Below, one piece after another: positions 1 to 12,064 of a DNA stretch of 64,000 nt. The stretch is from the NCBI GenBank assembly GCA_963575745.1, contig CAUYUJ010014259.1:107501-171500 (forward strand). Direction: 5' to 3'. The notes beneath the pieces are model-generated. The model did no database searches. It saw nothing but the letters and a program-made list of their open reading frames with translations, and was not told the DNA's origin. The first letter of the stretch is position 1, and each line of letters opens with the position of its first letter. This stretch comes from Prorocentrum cordatum. Taxonomy: Eukaryota; Sar; Dinophyceae; Prorocentrales; Prorocentraceae. A program made the position numbers and the translations under genes.

Positions 1-1180
1 GCATGCGAACGCAGCCACTGGGGCCTTCGGTGGAGCTCCCTGTGGGGCCACGAAACGTGTGAGGGGTGTGCCGAAATTGGTGTGGGGGCGGCATGCGAAC
101 GCAGCCACTGGGGCCTTCGGTGGAGCTCCCTATGGTGCCACGAAACGTGTGAGGGGTGTGCCGAAATGGGTGTGGGGGCGCATGCGAACCCAGTCACTGG
201 GGCCTTCAGTGGAAATCCCCATGGGGCCACGAAACGTGTGAGGGATGTGCCGAAATGGGTGTGGGGAGGCATGCGACCCTGCCACTGGGGCCTTCGGTGG
301 AGCTCCCTATGGGGCCACGAAACGTGTGAGGGGTGTGCCGAAATGGGTGGTGGGGAGGCATGCGGACCCTGCCACTGGGGCCTTCGGTGGAGCTCCCTAT
401 GGGGCCACGAAACGTGTGAGGGGTGTGCCGAAATGGGTGGTGGGAGGCATGCGAACGCAGCCACTGGGGCCTTCGGTGGAGCTCCCTATGGGGCCACGAA
501 ACGTGTGAGGGGTGTGCCGAAATGGGTGGTGGGGAGGCATGCGGACGCAGCCACTGGGGCCTTCGGTGGAGCTCCCTATGGGGCCACGAAACGTGTGAGG
601 GGTGTGCCGAAATGGGTGGTGGGGAGGCATGCGAACCCTGCCACTGGGGCCTTCGGTGGAGCTCCCTATGGGGCCACGAAACGTGTGAGGGGTGTGCCGA
701 AATGGGTGGTGGGGAGGCATGCGACGCAGCCACTGGGGCCTTCGGTGGAGCTCCCTATGGGGCCACGAAACGTGTGAGGGGTGTGCCGAAATGGGTGGTG
801 GGGAGGCATGCGGACCCTGCCACTGGGGCCTTCGGTGGAGCTCCCTATGGGGCCACGAAACGTGTGAGGGGTGTGCCGAAATGGGTGGGGGGGAGGCATG
901 CGAACGCCCTGCTGGGGCCTTCGGTGGAGCTCCCTATGGGGCCACGAAACGTGTGAGGGGTGTGCCGAAAATGGGTGGTGGGGAGGCATGCGAACGCAGC
1001 CACTGGGGCCTTCGGTGGAGCTCCCTATGGGGCCACGAAACGTGTGAGGGGTGTGCCGAAATGGGTGGTGGGGAGGCATGCGAACGCAGCCACTGGGGCC
1101 TTCGGTGGAGCTCCCTATGGGGCCACGAAACGTGTGAGGGGTGTGCCGAAATGGGTGGTGGGGGGGCACATGCCACCATG
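1..1180. repeat. Tandem array, 13 units of ~89-90 bp
   Basis: About thirteen head-to-tail copies of an 89-90 bp unit, each starting near GCATGCGAACGCAGCCACTG and containing GGCCTTCGGTGGAGCTCC and a conserved ACGAAACGTGTGAGGGGTG block. Units differ by a few substitutions and 1-bp indels. The array runs off the left edge of the window. Because units are close to a multiple of three, several frames on both strands stay open; none shows a start, domain or codon pattern that would support a gene. Two further degenerate units lie at 19494-19620. Confidence 0.95.
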
Positions 1181-1210
1181 TGGGGCTGTGGATGATGCCG
1201 AAATCGGTGG

Positions 1211-1377
<167 letters not shown>

Positions 1378-1469
1378 GGAGGAGGGAGGGGGGGGGAGGA
1401 GGAGGAGGTGGGGAACGCGGGGCGCCGTCTCTTCAAAACGAGGACCCAACACCACAGGATGGTTGGGAA

Positions 1470-1532
1470 ATATAGGAAAAGTATAGGGAATATTTTTATT
1501 TGTGTGTATTTATTTGTGTGTCCTGGGGCCCC
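1470..1532 (+). mobile_element. IE element copy 1, 5'-truncated
   Basis: This is the 3' part of the IE family: a T-rich segment built of TTTATTTGTGTGTATTTA followed by CCTGGGGCCCCTTCA. The 5' half seen in other copies is missing. Instead the copy is joined to an AACACCACAGGATGGTTGGGAA segment that is also found at 19722-19742 without the IE. Confidence 0.75.
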
Positions 1533-1540
1533 TTCATCTT

Positions 1541-1676
1541 GGAGGAGCTGCCTCAGCCTTCCCCGAAGACGCAGAAGACTTCTCGGGAGCCGGAGGCCTT
1601 TGAGAAGCCCCGCCGCAGTATGAGAAGGCCTTCTCTTGCTTACTCCCCCCCGTCGCTCGCCGCCGAAATTCCACCT
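1541..1676. mobile_element. MITE-U fragment
   Basis: Contains the family signature of GAGAAGGCCTTCTC-type blocks and ends in CGTCGCTCGCCGCCG. It resembles 13861-14217, 23537-23715, 46252-46450 and 53231-53431 but lacks the left terminal repeat. Confidence 0.6.
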
Positions 1677-1934
1677 ATCCCCGTCAATCCAGTTTCAGCT
1701 GCGCGGCCTCGCGGCCCTTTCGTCAGGCCTCGCGGCCCTTTCGTCAGGCCTATTGGCGCTTCATCGCTCTCACGAGGACCTCCCAGGAGTTGCTTCCCAA
1801 CCTGCACCCTCCTCGCCTCCTCCCGATCCTCCCCGTTAGCCCCTTCCTGCTCCTCGTGTTTCTGTAGCTGCTCCCCAAGCTGCCACTCCTGCTACTCATC
1901 TTCCACGACCTCCCTCGGGGGTTGGCCTTCCCGA

Positions 1935-2040
1935 GTGTTGGGGAGGCGGGTCCTGAGGGAAACGGGCCCTGGACCCCTGGGCCTTCCCCCAGGACCAGTT
2001 CTTCATCCGGAGTCGTTTTCTGACAGTCCCGGGGCCCAAC
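1935..2040 (-). repeat. Dispersed repeat X, copy 1
   Basis: Reverse complement of the segment at 37845-37950. The shared core includes GGACCAGTTCTTCATCC and GACAGTCCCGGGGCCC, in the order seen on the plus strand here. A shorter related piece is at 36860-36905, just downstream of the retrogene. No coding potential was recognised. Confidence 0.7.
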
Positions 2041-3040
2041 GAGTCTCGTCCAACAGGTACCTGCACGCGTGCCAGATTTGTTCGGTTGGCTGATCGGGGC
2101 ACCAGCTGCGGCCGCCTGCGCTGCAGACCAGTGATGTATGTACATTCGAGAAGCCTGGCGTGTTCAGCATAGATGCGGCGTCCCACGTCTGATCTGATGA
2201 GGGCCTGCGTGGAGTGGAGCCCAAGTGTGTCCCAGAGCCCAGGGACCTCCAGTTGTAGACAGCAGTGCCCAACAGGTATTTATTCTCGGCTCGCGGCAAC
2301 TCATCTTGGGGTAGGGGGTTACGCAGACGGTCCAATGTCATTTTACCCGAAGTCCCGGAATTGGAGCAATCACCACGCATCGCAACTACAAAATTGTCTC
2401 GTATATCGCGTTGCATCCTGGCGCATTTCTGAACGCGGGGCTCGAGAGTCTAAGGCAAGGAACTCCGATGCGGACAGCGAAATTTCATAATCCGAACTCA
2501 TTGGGCCAACACGGCTACGGATGCTTGACAATGCGGCAAACGTGTGTCCAACAAGCCAACAATTTTCGCATTACTGATGTTGTGCCATGCTATGCTATGA
2601 TGGGGTGATCTGATGTGGTATGGTGTGCTATGATATGCTACGCTGTGATTCAGTACACCAGTGTCTCAGAGGTTCTGCTATGCTGCGATGTATGCTGTCA
2701 TGCTCCGACGTCTTGCGCGGCCTCAGATGGCATAGCAACGCCTATGCGATGGTGTTGGCCCATGCCATGTATGATACGAAGGACAACAGGCTTTTGAGGA
2801 GGGCGGGAGAGAAACGATGAGGAGGAGGGTTGACTCTCTCACGAGACTCTCTGGTGGGCCCACACACCTCCTATCCCGCACGTGCGGACTTTACACCTTC
2901 ATCGCGGAGTCTTTCGCGCGGGCTGCCGCGCGCGCCGGGGCGCTGCGTGGCGAACAGCCCATTGCAACAGAGCCCCGGTCTGGGCTTCTTATGGGCCTTC
3001 CGTGCTACGTCGAAGGTGGGCAAGGGAGAGATATGAGCAT
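2041..3040. other. No gene recognised
   Basis: Mixed-composition sequence with short open frames only. Around 2587-2650 there is a loose TATGCTATGAT-type short repeat. I see no domain, splice pattern or repeat shared with the rest of the window. Confidence 0.5.
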
Positions 3041-3059
3041 GAGTGCCTGCCTTCGCCGA

Positions 3060-3400
3060 CGACGTTTTCCGATTGTGTCGAAGCCCTCGTGGGCCCCTCG
3101 GGGGCCTCTCGGGGCCTCCGGGGGGGGGGGGCTCCCGGAGACCTCCTGGAACCGGTTCGGGTCTCGTGTGAGCATCTTCGGGCCTCTGGGGGCGTCTTAG
3201 GGGCCTTTCGGAGCTCCTTTGAGGCCCCTTGGGGGCCTCTTGGAGGCCTCGTGGGTGCCTCTTGAGCTCTTGAGGTCGTTTGGAGGCTTCGTTGGGCCCT
3301 CTCGGAAGTTCTTTCAGCGTTTGAGGGGCCTCCTGGGAGCCTCGTGGAGGACTCCTGCGCCATCTTGGGGCGATCCTGAGGGCTTACTGGGCCATCCTGG
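3060..3400 (+). repeat. Degenerate GGCCTCTTGGG repeat block, plus orientation
   Basis: The block is built from 10-20 bp variants of GGGGCCTCTTGGGGGCCTC with no fixed period. Related blocks occur at 3480-3600, 11440-11600, 12230-12480 and 12840-13030. Open frames through it on both strands are low-complexity Gly, Pro, Arg and Ser strings. Confidence 0.75.
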
Positions 3401-3599
3401 ACGCTGTCAAGAACAAATCAGCGATAATGTGACAATTGTAGAACAGCCATAGGTGTTTGACGAATCTAGCCTCCTGGGTGCGTCTTGGAAGGCATCTTGG
3501 TCCCCTCTTGGGTTTTTTTCGCGGATTCTCAGGGCCGTCTTGGGGCCATTGCGGCCGCTTTCGAGGCTATGTTGGGCCGTCGTGAAGGCCGCACATGAT

Positions 3600-5520
3600 T
3601 TCCGGGTTCCCAGGACGCCCAAGAGGCCCACAAGACAGCCTCAGCGAGGCCCAAGAGGGCCCGAGATGGCTTGAAGAGGGCCCCAAGAGGGCCTTCTTCA
3701 AGAGGCAAACATCGGCCCATTCCCTTTCGTAAAACGTAAGTTTTCACCATGCTCCCTTGCTTCGTTTTCGCAGTGCCCCAGACGCCCCCGAGGAGCCCCA
3801 AGACAGCCCAAGAGAGACCCAAGAGGGCCCCAGACGGCCCAAAAGGGTCGGCCTGTGGGGCTCACAGAACCTCCCAAGACGGCCCAAGAGGCCCCGAAGC
3901 CGGCCCAGGAGGCCCCCAAGCCTGCTTCAGGGAGGCCCAAGAGAGCCTCGTTCGAAATCATGTTTCAGGAAGCCTCTCCGGGAACATGATTTCCGGGCTC
4001 CCAGGACGCCAACGACAGCCCCCAGAGGCCCCGGACACGCCGAAGATGGCTTCAGGACGGCCGACGACGCCGCCAAAACGCTCCAAGAGCGCCTCCAGAG
4101 GCCCCTTCCAAAGGGCCGCAGAAGCCGAAAATCATAAATTTTCCAATGGTGTTTTAAGCATTCTTGCGCTCTCCCATGTTCCGCCTCCCCACGGTCCTGG
4201 AACGCGTCAGGGGCCCTTCAGATCGCTCCAAGAGGCTCCCAAGAAAGCCCAGAGACGGCCCAGGAGGCTCCCCAGATAAGTCAAGAGGGCCTCGAGCGCG
4301 CCCCAAGAGCGACCCAAGAGGGCCCGAAGAGCGCGACATTTCAAGGTCTCCGTCTGGCCTGAGAGGCTCCTAGGACGCCCCCGGAGGCCATCAAGAGGCT
4401 CCCACGAAGCCCCGTGAGGCTCCCAAGAGGCCCCCCGGAAGCCCCAATAGGCCCCCAAGGGGCCCCCAGGGAAGCCCCCTGCGGGCCCCCAAGACACTTC
4501 GGTAAGTCGTATTTCCCAGATAGCTTTCCGGGAATATGATTCCTTGGCAAGGGCTTCCGCCCACCGTCCCAACCATGTTTCCAATAGGCTTGCCGACAAT
4601 GCCAAAAGGCGCCCCTGAGTAAGCCCCCATGCGGAGGCCCCAAATCATGTTCCTGGAAAGCTTCCCGGGAACATGATTCTCTATCTCGGATTAGGCCCGG
4701 GGGGTGGCGGGCCACTGCTTGTTCCCCCCCCCTCGGTGCCCACCAGGGGTTGCGGGGGGGGGTCCAGAGCTCCCGAGGCGGCCCGAGCCCGCCCCGAAGC
4801 AGGCCACGACAGGCTAAGGGGGTCCCGAGAGGACCAAGACGGTCCCACGAGGCCCTAAAGACGCCCAAGATGACCTCAAGACAGCCGACGAGGACTCCAA
4901 CACGCTCCAGGACGGACTAAGAGGCTCCCCAAGAGGGCCCTGGAAGGCAATATTCACTCGTTTTCCGAGTGTTTTGGATTTTGGCGTTCTCGCTTTTCCC
5001 GCTTTCCAGCGCTCCCTCACGGCCTCGGAGGCCTTTCAGATCGCTCCAAGAAGGGCCACGAGGCCCTGACGAGGGCCCCAAGACGGCCCAGGATGGCCCC
5101 CCAGACAACATAAGTGTGCCCCAAGAGCTCCCCAAGAGAGGGCCCAGAGGGTACCGCCAACCGATATTTCTAAATTTCTGGCCCTAGAGGCCGCCTGTAG
5201 GCCCCTGGAGGCCACCAAGAGGCTCCCACCCCCGTGAGGCGCCCAAGAGGCCCCCAGGAAGCCCCAAGAGACCCCCAAGGGGCTCCCAGGGAACTCCCAA
5301 GAGGCCCCCCAACACACACCAAGAAATCATGTCCCCAGAAAACCTTCTGGGGACATGGTTTATCATGGGCCCGAGAGTTCCCGGAGGCCCGCAAGGGGCC
5401 CCCAGGGAACGCCCAAGAGACACACCCCAGCAAACCATGCCCCCAGAAAGCCTTCCGGGGACATGGTTCATCATGGGCCCGCGAGTCTCCGGAGACTTCG
5501 AAGTACCATCATGTTACAGG
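3600..5520 (-). repeat. Degenerate CCCAAGAGGCCC repeat block, minus orientation, with hairpins
   Basis: Nearly 2 kb of variants of CCCAAGAGGCCCC, the reverse complement of the 3060-3400 motif, so the repeat changes strand near 3590. Embedded in it are short palindromes of the form AATCATGTTYCNGGAAGC ... CCGGGAACATGATT, at about 3954-3994, 4646-4677, 5325-5356 and 5435-5468, with degenerate versions near 3593 and 4530. No gene was recognised. Confidence 0.75.
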
Positions 5521-5675
5521 AGAGCTTGCTGGGAAGTTTATTTTGAACATGACTGATCGCCTTCTCGCGGCCCTCCGCAGATCGTTTCGCACAAAGTTGC
5601 CCCAAGTGCCCTCTTGAGCCGACGACGACGATGAAACGACGAAGACGAAGACGACGATGAAACGACGAAGACGAA

Positions 5676-5879
<204 letters not shown>

Positions 5880-6117
5880 CACGCCCCAACAGGCTCCCCA
5901 AGACGCCCCAAACCCATGCTCCCAGAAGGCCTTCTGAGAACCCGATTCGTACGGCCTCCGCCCCCTCTACACAACCACCATTCTCCTCGAAGGCCTTTCG
6001 GAGTGCAGATTGGCATGCGTGGACCGTGGTCCACTACTTCAGTGGAGCGGTGAAGTCGTCAAGGCCCTGGGGCCTGCTAGAACCTGAGCGCCTGCGAAGG
6101 GCGCGCGATGGTTTCAG

Positions 6118-6123
6118 TATGTG

Positions 6124-6162
<39 letters not shown>

Positions 6163-6217
6163 CTGTGTGTCTGTGTGTGTGTGTGTTTGTGTGTGCGTGT
6201 TTGTGTGTGTGTGTGTT
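6118..6217. repeat. (TA)n(TG)n microsatellite
   Basis: A short TA run at 6124-6138 passes into an imperfect TG run interrupted by TCTG and TTTG. Confidence 0.95.
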
Positions 6218-6579
6218 GCTCGCTCTTTCACTCCCTCCCTCCCCCAGCTCTTCCTCCCGCAGGGGACGAACTTCGGCCTCGGCGGCCGCCACACGCCGAG
6301 CATGCCAGCCTGGGAGAGGGGGCCGCGCAGCTCGCGGCGGCCTCAGCGGGCTCGGAAAGACGAGGGGGCACAGCAGGGGAGGGGGGAGGTAGGGAGGAAG
6401 GGGGAAAAAGGGGGGAGAAACAGGAGGGAAGGGGAGGAGAAGGGCCGCATCCGTCCTGGACACAAGAGCCCGCAGCTCGAGATGAGGCACTCGTGCCAGA
6501 GGAACACCGACGTGGGCTGGCCCGAAGGCGCTTCACGGTGCACCCACAGCTGAAGCCGAAGCTATAGTTCGAAGGGGGG

Positions 6580-7430
6580 AGGAGGAGCAGTAGGAGTGTC
6601 GGCAAGGGGGAACGGGAGGAGGAGGGGGAGGATGGGGAGGAAGACCGGCAACAGGAGGAGGATGAGGCGGCGGGAGGAGGAGGAGGAGGACGTGGATGTG
6701 GAAGAATGAGGAGGACGGGGGGAGGAGGATGAGAGGGGGGGATGAGAAGGAGGAGGAGGAGGAGGAGGTGGAGGAGGAGGAGGAGGAGGAGGAGGTATCG
6801 CTGCCTGGTTGCCGGCATGGCAGACGGACGCCGTGGACCGCGCCGCCTTTTACACTGCTGTTGCCTGCTGGCCCGCCGTTGGTCTTCTCTCTGGCGCCAG
6901 GACGATGGAGGGAGCATGGGGGGGAGGGGGGAGGGAGGGTGGGAGGAGGAGGAGGAGGAGGAGGAGGAGGAGGAGGAGGAGGAGGAGGAGGAGGAGGAAT
7001 GAGAGGAGGAGGCGGAGGCGGAGGCGGAGAGAGGGAGAGGAGGTGAGAGGAGGAGGAGGGAGGAGGAATGGGAGGAGGAGGAGGAGGGAGGAGGAGGAGG
7101 AGGAGGAGGAGGAGGAGGAGGAGGAGGAGGAGGCGGAGGCGGAGAGGGAGAGGAGGGTGAGAGGAGGAGGAGGAGGAGGAGGGAGAGGAGGGAGGGTGAG
7201 AGGAGGAGGCGGAGAGGGAGATGAGGCGGAGAGGGAGAGGAGGGAGGGATGATGATGAGGAGGAGGAGGAGGAGGAGGAGGAGGAGGAGGAGGCGGAGAA
7301 AGAGAGGATGAGGGCGAGGGGAAGGTCAGGGCGGCGGGAAGCGGGAGGAGGGGGAGGGGGGACACGGGGGGAGGAGGGGAGGGACACGGGGGAGGGGGGG
7401 CAGGGGAGCAGGGCGTGGAAAGGGGGCAGA
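6580..7430. repeat. GGA-rich purine tract
   Basis: Imperfect GGA/GAG repeats over about 850 bp, interrupted by a more complex segment at 6797-6915. Plus-strand G and A reach near-continuous runs. Open frames on either strand encode poly-Glu, poly-Arg, poly-Gly, poly-Leu, poly-Ser or poly-Pro only. Confidence 0.9.
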
Positions 7431-7436
7431 GTTTTG

Positions 7437-7437
<1 letters not shown>

Positions 7438-7471
<34 letters not shown>

Positions 7472-7487
7472 CTGATGATGATGATGC

Positions 7488-7537
<50 letters not shown>

Positions 7538-8050
7538 ATGATGATGATGATGGTGATGGTGATGGTGATGGTGATGATAGTGATGATGGTGATGATGGTG
7601 ATGATGATGATGATGGTGATGGTGATGGTGATGGTGATGGTGATGGTGATGGTTATGATGTTGATGATGATACGGCTGCTGATGATGGTGGTGATGATGA
7701 TGATGATACGGCTGCTGATGATGGTGATGATGATGAGCTTGATGATGATGAGGATGATAATGATGGTGACGATGCTACTGATGCTGATGATGATGTTGTT
7801 GACGCTGATCATGAGGAGGAGGAGGTTGTTGTTGATGATGATGATGATCTTGATAAGTATGGTGATGTTGTTGATGATGATACTGATGATGGTGATGATG
7901 ATGAGGCTGAGGCTGATGATGATGATGATGATGATGAGGAGGAGGTTGATGATGCTGACGATTATGATGATGGTGATGGTGGTGATGATGCTGATGCTGA
8001 TGCTGACGCTGATGCTGATGCTGATGGTGCTGATGCTAATGCCGATGATG
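7438..8050. repeat. Imperfect (GAT)n tract with GGT and GCT variants
   Basis: A run of GATGATGGT, GATGCT and GATGATGAT variants. Interrupted frames in all three registers remain open because GAT, ATG and TGA interchange; none is credible as a gene. Confidence 0.92.
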
Positions 8051-9700
8051 AGGAGGAGGAAGAGGGAAGGGGGATGAGGAGGATGGACAGAAGGGGGGGA
8101 GAGGGAGGTGGTGGTAAGAGGAATGGGATCGCTGATGAAGCCAGATAAAAATAACGCTCGCTCTCCTCGCACGACCCCCTCAGAAGCGAGGCGATTGTGA
8201 AGCCGAGGTGGGTGACGAGGTGTTGCTCATACAACGCCTAGACACTAGCCGCTGCACACTGTTTCGATGAGTGCGATCCTACTCTGATGGCACTTCAGAT
8301 GTTTAAACAAAGACCTCTGTCACCAACGGAACTATCTCACTCCGTGGACGAGGCGCGGTATGTGTCCGAGCATCTCCTCGTAGACGAAGCATAGCGGGCG
8401 ATGAGTAACACTTGCGCCGAACGTTTTCACAGCTACCTGAAGATGAGTAGACTAGCACTTTTTCATGAGGAGGCGAGATGAAACCTTGAATGCATCGTTG
8501 CACAAGAGCAATGCTGATAGCACAGAGGCACCGAATGACGGGCATCCCCTGCCCAACGACAGGATGTTTGGCTACATGGTCAAGACCGCATGCCAAGTGC
8601 GAGAAGCCTCGCAACACGCCCTGCACAACAGTGCACACGTAACTCTTCGACAGGGGCATCTTCTGGAACACGACAATACAGCATTCGACCATGGCGTGAT
8701 CGAAAAGCGTGCGCGCGGACCCACTGCGGCACTACAGATCGCCCGCGCCCTGTCGCAAAAAGCAGCTGTCCGCTGCGACTGCCGGGCGCTCCCGCGCTTG
8801 CGGATCCAAGCATTGGAATCGATGGCCGTCGGCGCGCACCTCGCCCTCCCACCACGCGCCCTGCGGCGGCACCGCCCGCCGCCCCTGCCTGCCCTGCTCG
8901 CACGGGCCCTGCCGAGCGATGTAGCCGATGGCGGGCGGTCCATGATGGGCAACGTTTCCACCGCCCATACCACTTGCAGGACAGGGGGAGAAGGGAGGAT
9001 GAGGAGGTCCTCCTCCTCCTCCTCCTACTCCTCCTCCTCCTTCATCCTCCTCTCCCTCCTCCTCCCTCTCCTACCTACGGTAGTGGTGGTGGGAAAGGGG
9101 CCAGTCAGTCCAGGCTCTGCATGGAGAGCACGCTGCAATCTCGCCAATTCGCTTCAAGATCACCCCGATTTAGCCAACCCTGTCGACAGAACACGACGTC
9201 CCTGGGGACGAGCTGCCACTCGAGCGCCACGCTGAGGCATCGAGGTGCGGAGCGGGTCCAGAGCTAAGCCGAAAGGGGCCCACGGATGGACCAGAGTCGC
9301 ATGTTCTTGATGGGATGGGGGATTTCGAGGGAGGGGCGGGGGACGGGGGAGACGGATGGGAAAGGGAATGAGGGCGAATCGGAGGGGGGGGGGACGGGGA
9401 GGGGGGGTGAGGGAAAGAGGCTGGGGAGACGGGGGGGAGGAGGGGCACGCACACTCACCAGCGCGAGCACGCTCAACTATGAGCAGGAAGAGGCGTCTCC
9501 TCCCTCATGCGAACCCTCGTCCCCCTCAGCTTTGCAGTCTCCGCTAACGGGCCCCATCGTCGCTCCTCGTCATCGCGCGATTGCGCGATGAGAAAGGTTG
9601 GGTGGAGCATTACATGGGCGTGATTGAAGGTTCGCCCGATTTTTTCAGTGCGGCTTTCTTTGGCACGACGCAGTGGGATGTCGAATGATGCAGACGAATA
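8051..9700. other. Mostly unique sequence, no gene assigned
   Basis: Holds a (CCT)n tract at 9001-9072 and a G-rich stretch at 9310-9450. Between 8300 and 8980 open frames exist on both strands (for example 8465-9235 plus and 8303-8692 minus), but they overlap, lack recognisable domains and compete equally. I leave them unassigned. Confidence 0.45.
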
Positions 9701-9717
9701 CACAATCGTGCGTGCCG

Positions 9718-10110
9718 AAACGCTTATGTATGCTACTGTTTCGAGCCAAGTCCGAAAATTATTCGAACTTGCAAGAGGGAGTCCCTCACGAAACGCTCAC
9801 TTTGCTACTGTTTCGAGCCAAGTCCGAAACTGGTTCGAACCTGCTTCACGAGGAAGTCTTAGACGAAACGCTCATGTTCTATTGTTTCGAACCGAGCTCG
9901 GACCTCGTTCGAACGTGTTGTTCGAGAACGTCATGCACGAGACGCCCACTTCTCCATTTGTTCGAACCGAGTTCGAACCTGATTCGAACTTGCTGTTCGG
10001 GAAAGTCTCGCGCGAAACGCCCACTTATATATTGGTTGGAATCGATTTTCATGGTTTGGAACCAACTTTCGAACCTGGTTTCGAACCTTTTTCAAAAGAA
10101 GTCGCTCCAC
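9718..10110 (+). repeat. Tandem array of 72-76 bp TTCGAA-rich units
   Basis: Five diverged units start near 9738, 9810, 9884, 9960 and 10034. Each begins with a form of GTTTCGAGCCAAGTCCGAA and ends with ACGAAACGCCCACTT or similar. Spacings are 72, 74, 76 and about 75. Two plus-strand frames (9624-10145 and 9673-10161) stay open across the array, but unit lengths are not constant multiples of three, so coding is unlikely. Confidence 0.85.
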
Positions 10111-10240
10111 GCGGCTTGCCGTTTTCGAACCGCCATCCCGTTTAGCCTTATGGAAATTTAATTGGCGGTACAAGCCCGATGTTCCCCGCCCCCCGCTGGC
10201 GCAGCTCCACTGCCGTCACATTGTGCCAGGCTCTGCCCGC

Positions 10241-10742
10241 CTAATGGGGCACCTCCGACCCACGCTTCGCCAGCCTGTCAAATAATGGACGATCTTTTTT
10301 CACGGCACAGTAGGAGCGCATGCGGTCCATGTACGATGCAAGTGTCTTGATATTGCGCTTGACAACTGGGGCGTCCATGCGGCTGGCGAGCGCCAATGGA
10401 AGCAGCCAAGCTGTGGGCGTCTGTGCACTCTTGAAAAGAAATGTTGGGCCGGTAGGTTCGGCGTGCGTTCTCATCCTGCGTTACCGAGTCGGGACAGCCT
10501 GACCGAAGTGGCACCCCATCCAACCCGATGTTCGGCACCGTCTTCACCTGCAGCACTTATCCGTCTTCGTTTCCACACATATCGTCGTGCACTCTAGGCC
10601 GTGGCCATAGCATTTGTGGCATCATCGTGTTGGAGAACACGCGGTGTTGATTCCCCCTATCCAGTGCGACGAGATTCTCCTCCGTCAGTGTGCCCCTCGA
10701 CGCTCTGGCCGTTCTTCTCAGGATGACGTTTTGCGCCAAGTT
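10241..10742 (-). pseudogene. Possible decayed coding remnant, unknown
   Basis: On the minus strand three consecutive segments in different frames have non-repetitive, protein-like composition: about 10742-10557, 10520-10440 and 10474-10241. The last includes the stretch RNIKTLASYMDRMRSYC. They would need at least two frameshifts to join. I do not recognise a family. The alternative is chance open frames in unique DNA. Confidence 0.22.
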
Positions 10743-11440
10743 GTGTTTGTGCAGTTGTCCATCCTACCCAACAACATGTTTATCCCAAGTCTTCAGAAAG
10801 CCCTTCAGGTCCCAGCTCCCGCCCCGCAGCTCATGAGAGTTTGGATCGTTATGGGCCGCATTCCTTCCCTGATCATCCTCCTTCTGATCCCCCTCCCTCA
10901 TCTCACCCAGTTTCTCGTACCTCCTCCCACCCGCCTGCTCCTCTGTGACAGCAGACTTTGTTCGGTCGCCGCCTCCCCGTGTGTTTGTTAGTCTCCTTCC
11001 GTCACAGCCTATTCTTGAACTCGGTCGAGGTGTTGCTTGTGCCTCCCTTCATGTACTCTGGCGCTGACCAGGTCATGCCTCTGCGTTGCGAGGTCAGCGA
11101 GGGAGTTGCAATTCTTGTCCCCTCCATCCTCTCTCGTACCTCCTTCACAACCCCCCCCCTTCTCCTTCACACCCTCCTTGTGCTCACCGTCATCCCACCG
11201 ATGCGTGCCAAGGTCGTTGCCTTCTGAGGCACCGCGGAGTGCGTCAGCGCCTTCTGCCTCAGGAGGGGCACCGGAGACCATGATCAGACAGAGCTGCCCC
11301 GCTCCCTCCCTTCCCCTCCATCTCCTCCCGCACTGCTGGGTCAGATGTGCCATCTCTTCCTCGTGGCAAGAGCTTAGTCTAGGTGTCGGATCATGTGTTC
11401 CCCCAGCCGTTGTGGAAACGCGTCGAGCTCTCCTGGAGGT
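10743..11440. other. No gene recognised
   Basis: Pyrimidine-rich plus strand with short open frames and no recognisable domain. Confidence 0.4.
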
Positions 11441-11600
11441 TCTCTCTCGGAGGCCTCGCGGGGGCCTCTTGGGCCCATCTTGGCCCATCCTGGGCCCATC
11501 TTGGGTCGCCCTGGGTGCATCTTGCGCCGTCCTGTGGACGTCATGAGGTCAGCTTGGGCTCTCTTGGGGCCATCTTGGCCGTCGTGGAGGCAGGGCTGGA
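11441..11600 (+). repeat. Degenerate GGCCTCTTGGG block
   Basis: Short variants of GGGCCTCTTGGGCCCATCTT, as at 3060-3400. Two further blocks of the same kind lie at 12230-12480 and 12840-13030. Confidence 0.65.
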
Positions 11601-11895
11601 CCTGAACGGTGTTTTGGCGATCTCGTGGGCCAGTTTGTTTGGGGCTCTGTTCTGCATTCAGGGAAAAGCTGAGGCAGCACGAGGAATATAACGAAACACA
11701 AAACGGAAACGAAAGACGCTGTTTAGGCTCAGCCCTGCTTGGAGGCCATCTTGGGGTCGTCTTGAGCGGGATGGCCGACGACCTGGGAAGTTCATGGGTC
11801 TCGTCTGGACATCTGTTGGAGAGATTCCGGTCTCCAGGCGGGCTGGGCTGGGACCCCGCTGGCAACGTTTGGAAAAGGGCCAACACGAGTGCCTA

Positions 11896-12064
11896 AAATC
11901 AGGAGAGGAAAAAACACGCAGGCACAATTAATCGTCGATTCCTCAGAAAATATTGGAAAATATGGGAAGGTGGGGGCAAGACAAAAACCCAGAAAATGTT
12001 GGGACATATGGGGAATATGTTTATTTGTGTGTATTTCTTTGTGTGTCCTGGGGCCCCTTCATAA
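11896..12064 (+). mobile_element. IE element copy 2
   Basis: Full-length copy from the AGGAGAGGAAAAAACAC end to the GGGGCCCCTTCA end. It is flanked by a duplicated TAAAATC on each side (left near 11895, right near 12062), a plausible 7-bp target-site duplication. The body carries AATTAATCGTCGATTCC, several GAAAATATGGG-type blocks and a T-rich stretch near the right end. It lies outside any gene I can recognise. Confidence 0.85.

Noticed and set aside
1-1180. CRISPR-like array
   Set aside because: Units are contiguous without variable spacers, and the genome is eukaryotic.
82-1195. Long open frames in both directions across the 89-bp array
   Set aside because: They arise because the unit is close to a multiple of three and lacks stops. 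They share no start context or domain, and frames shift with every 1-bp indel.
8303-9235. Overlapping frames of 130-256 codons in unique sequence
   Set aside because: Both strands are open over the same stretch, with no domain and no splice or leader signal to choose between them.
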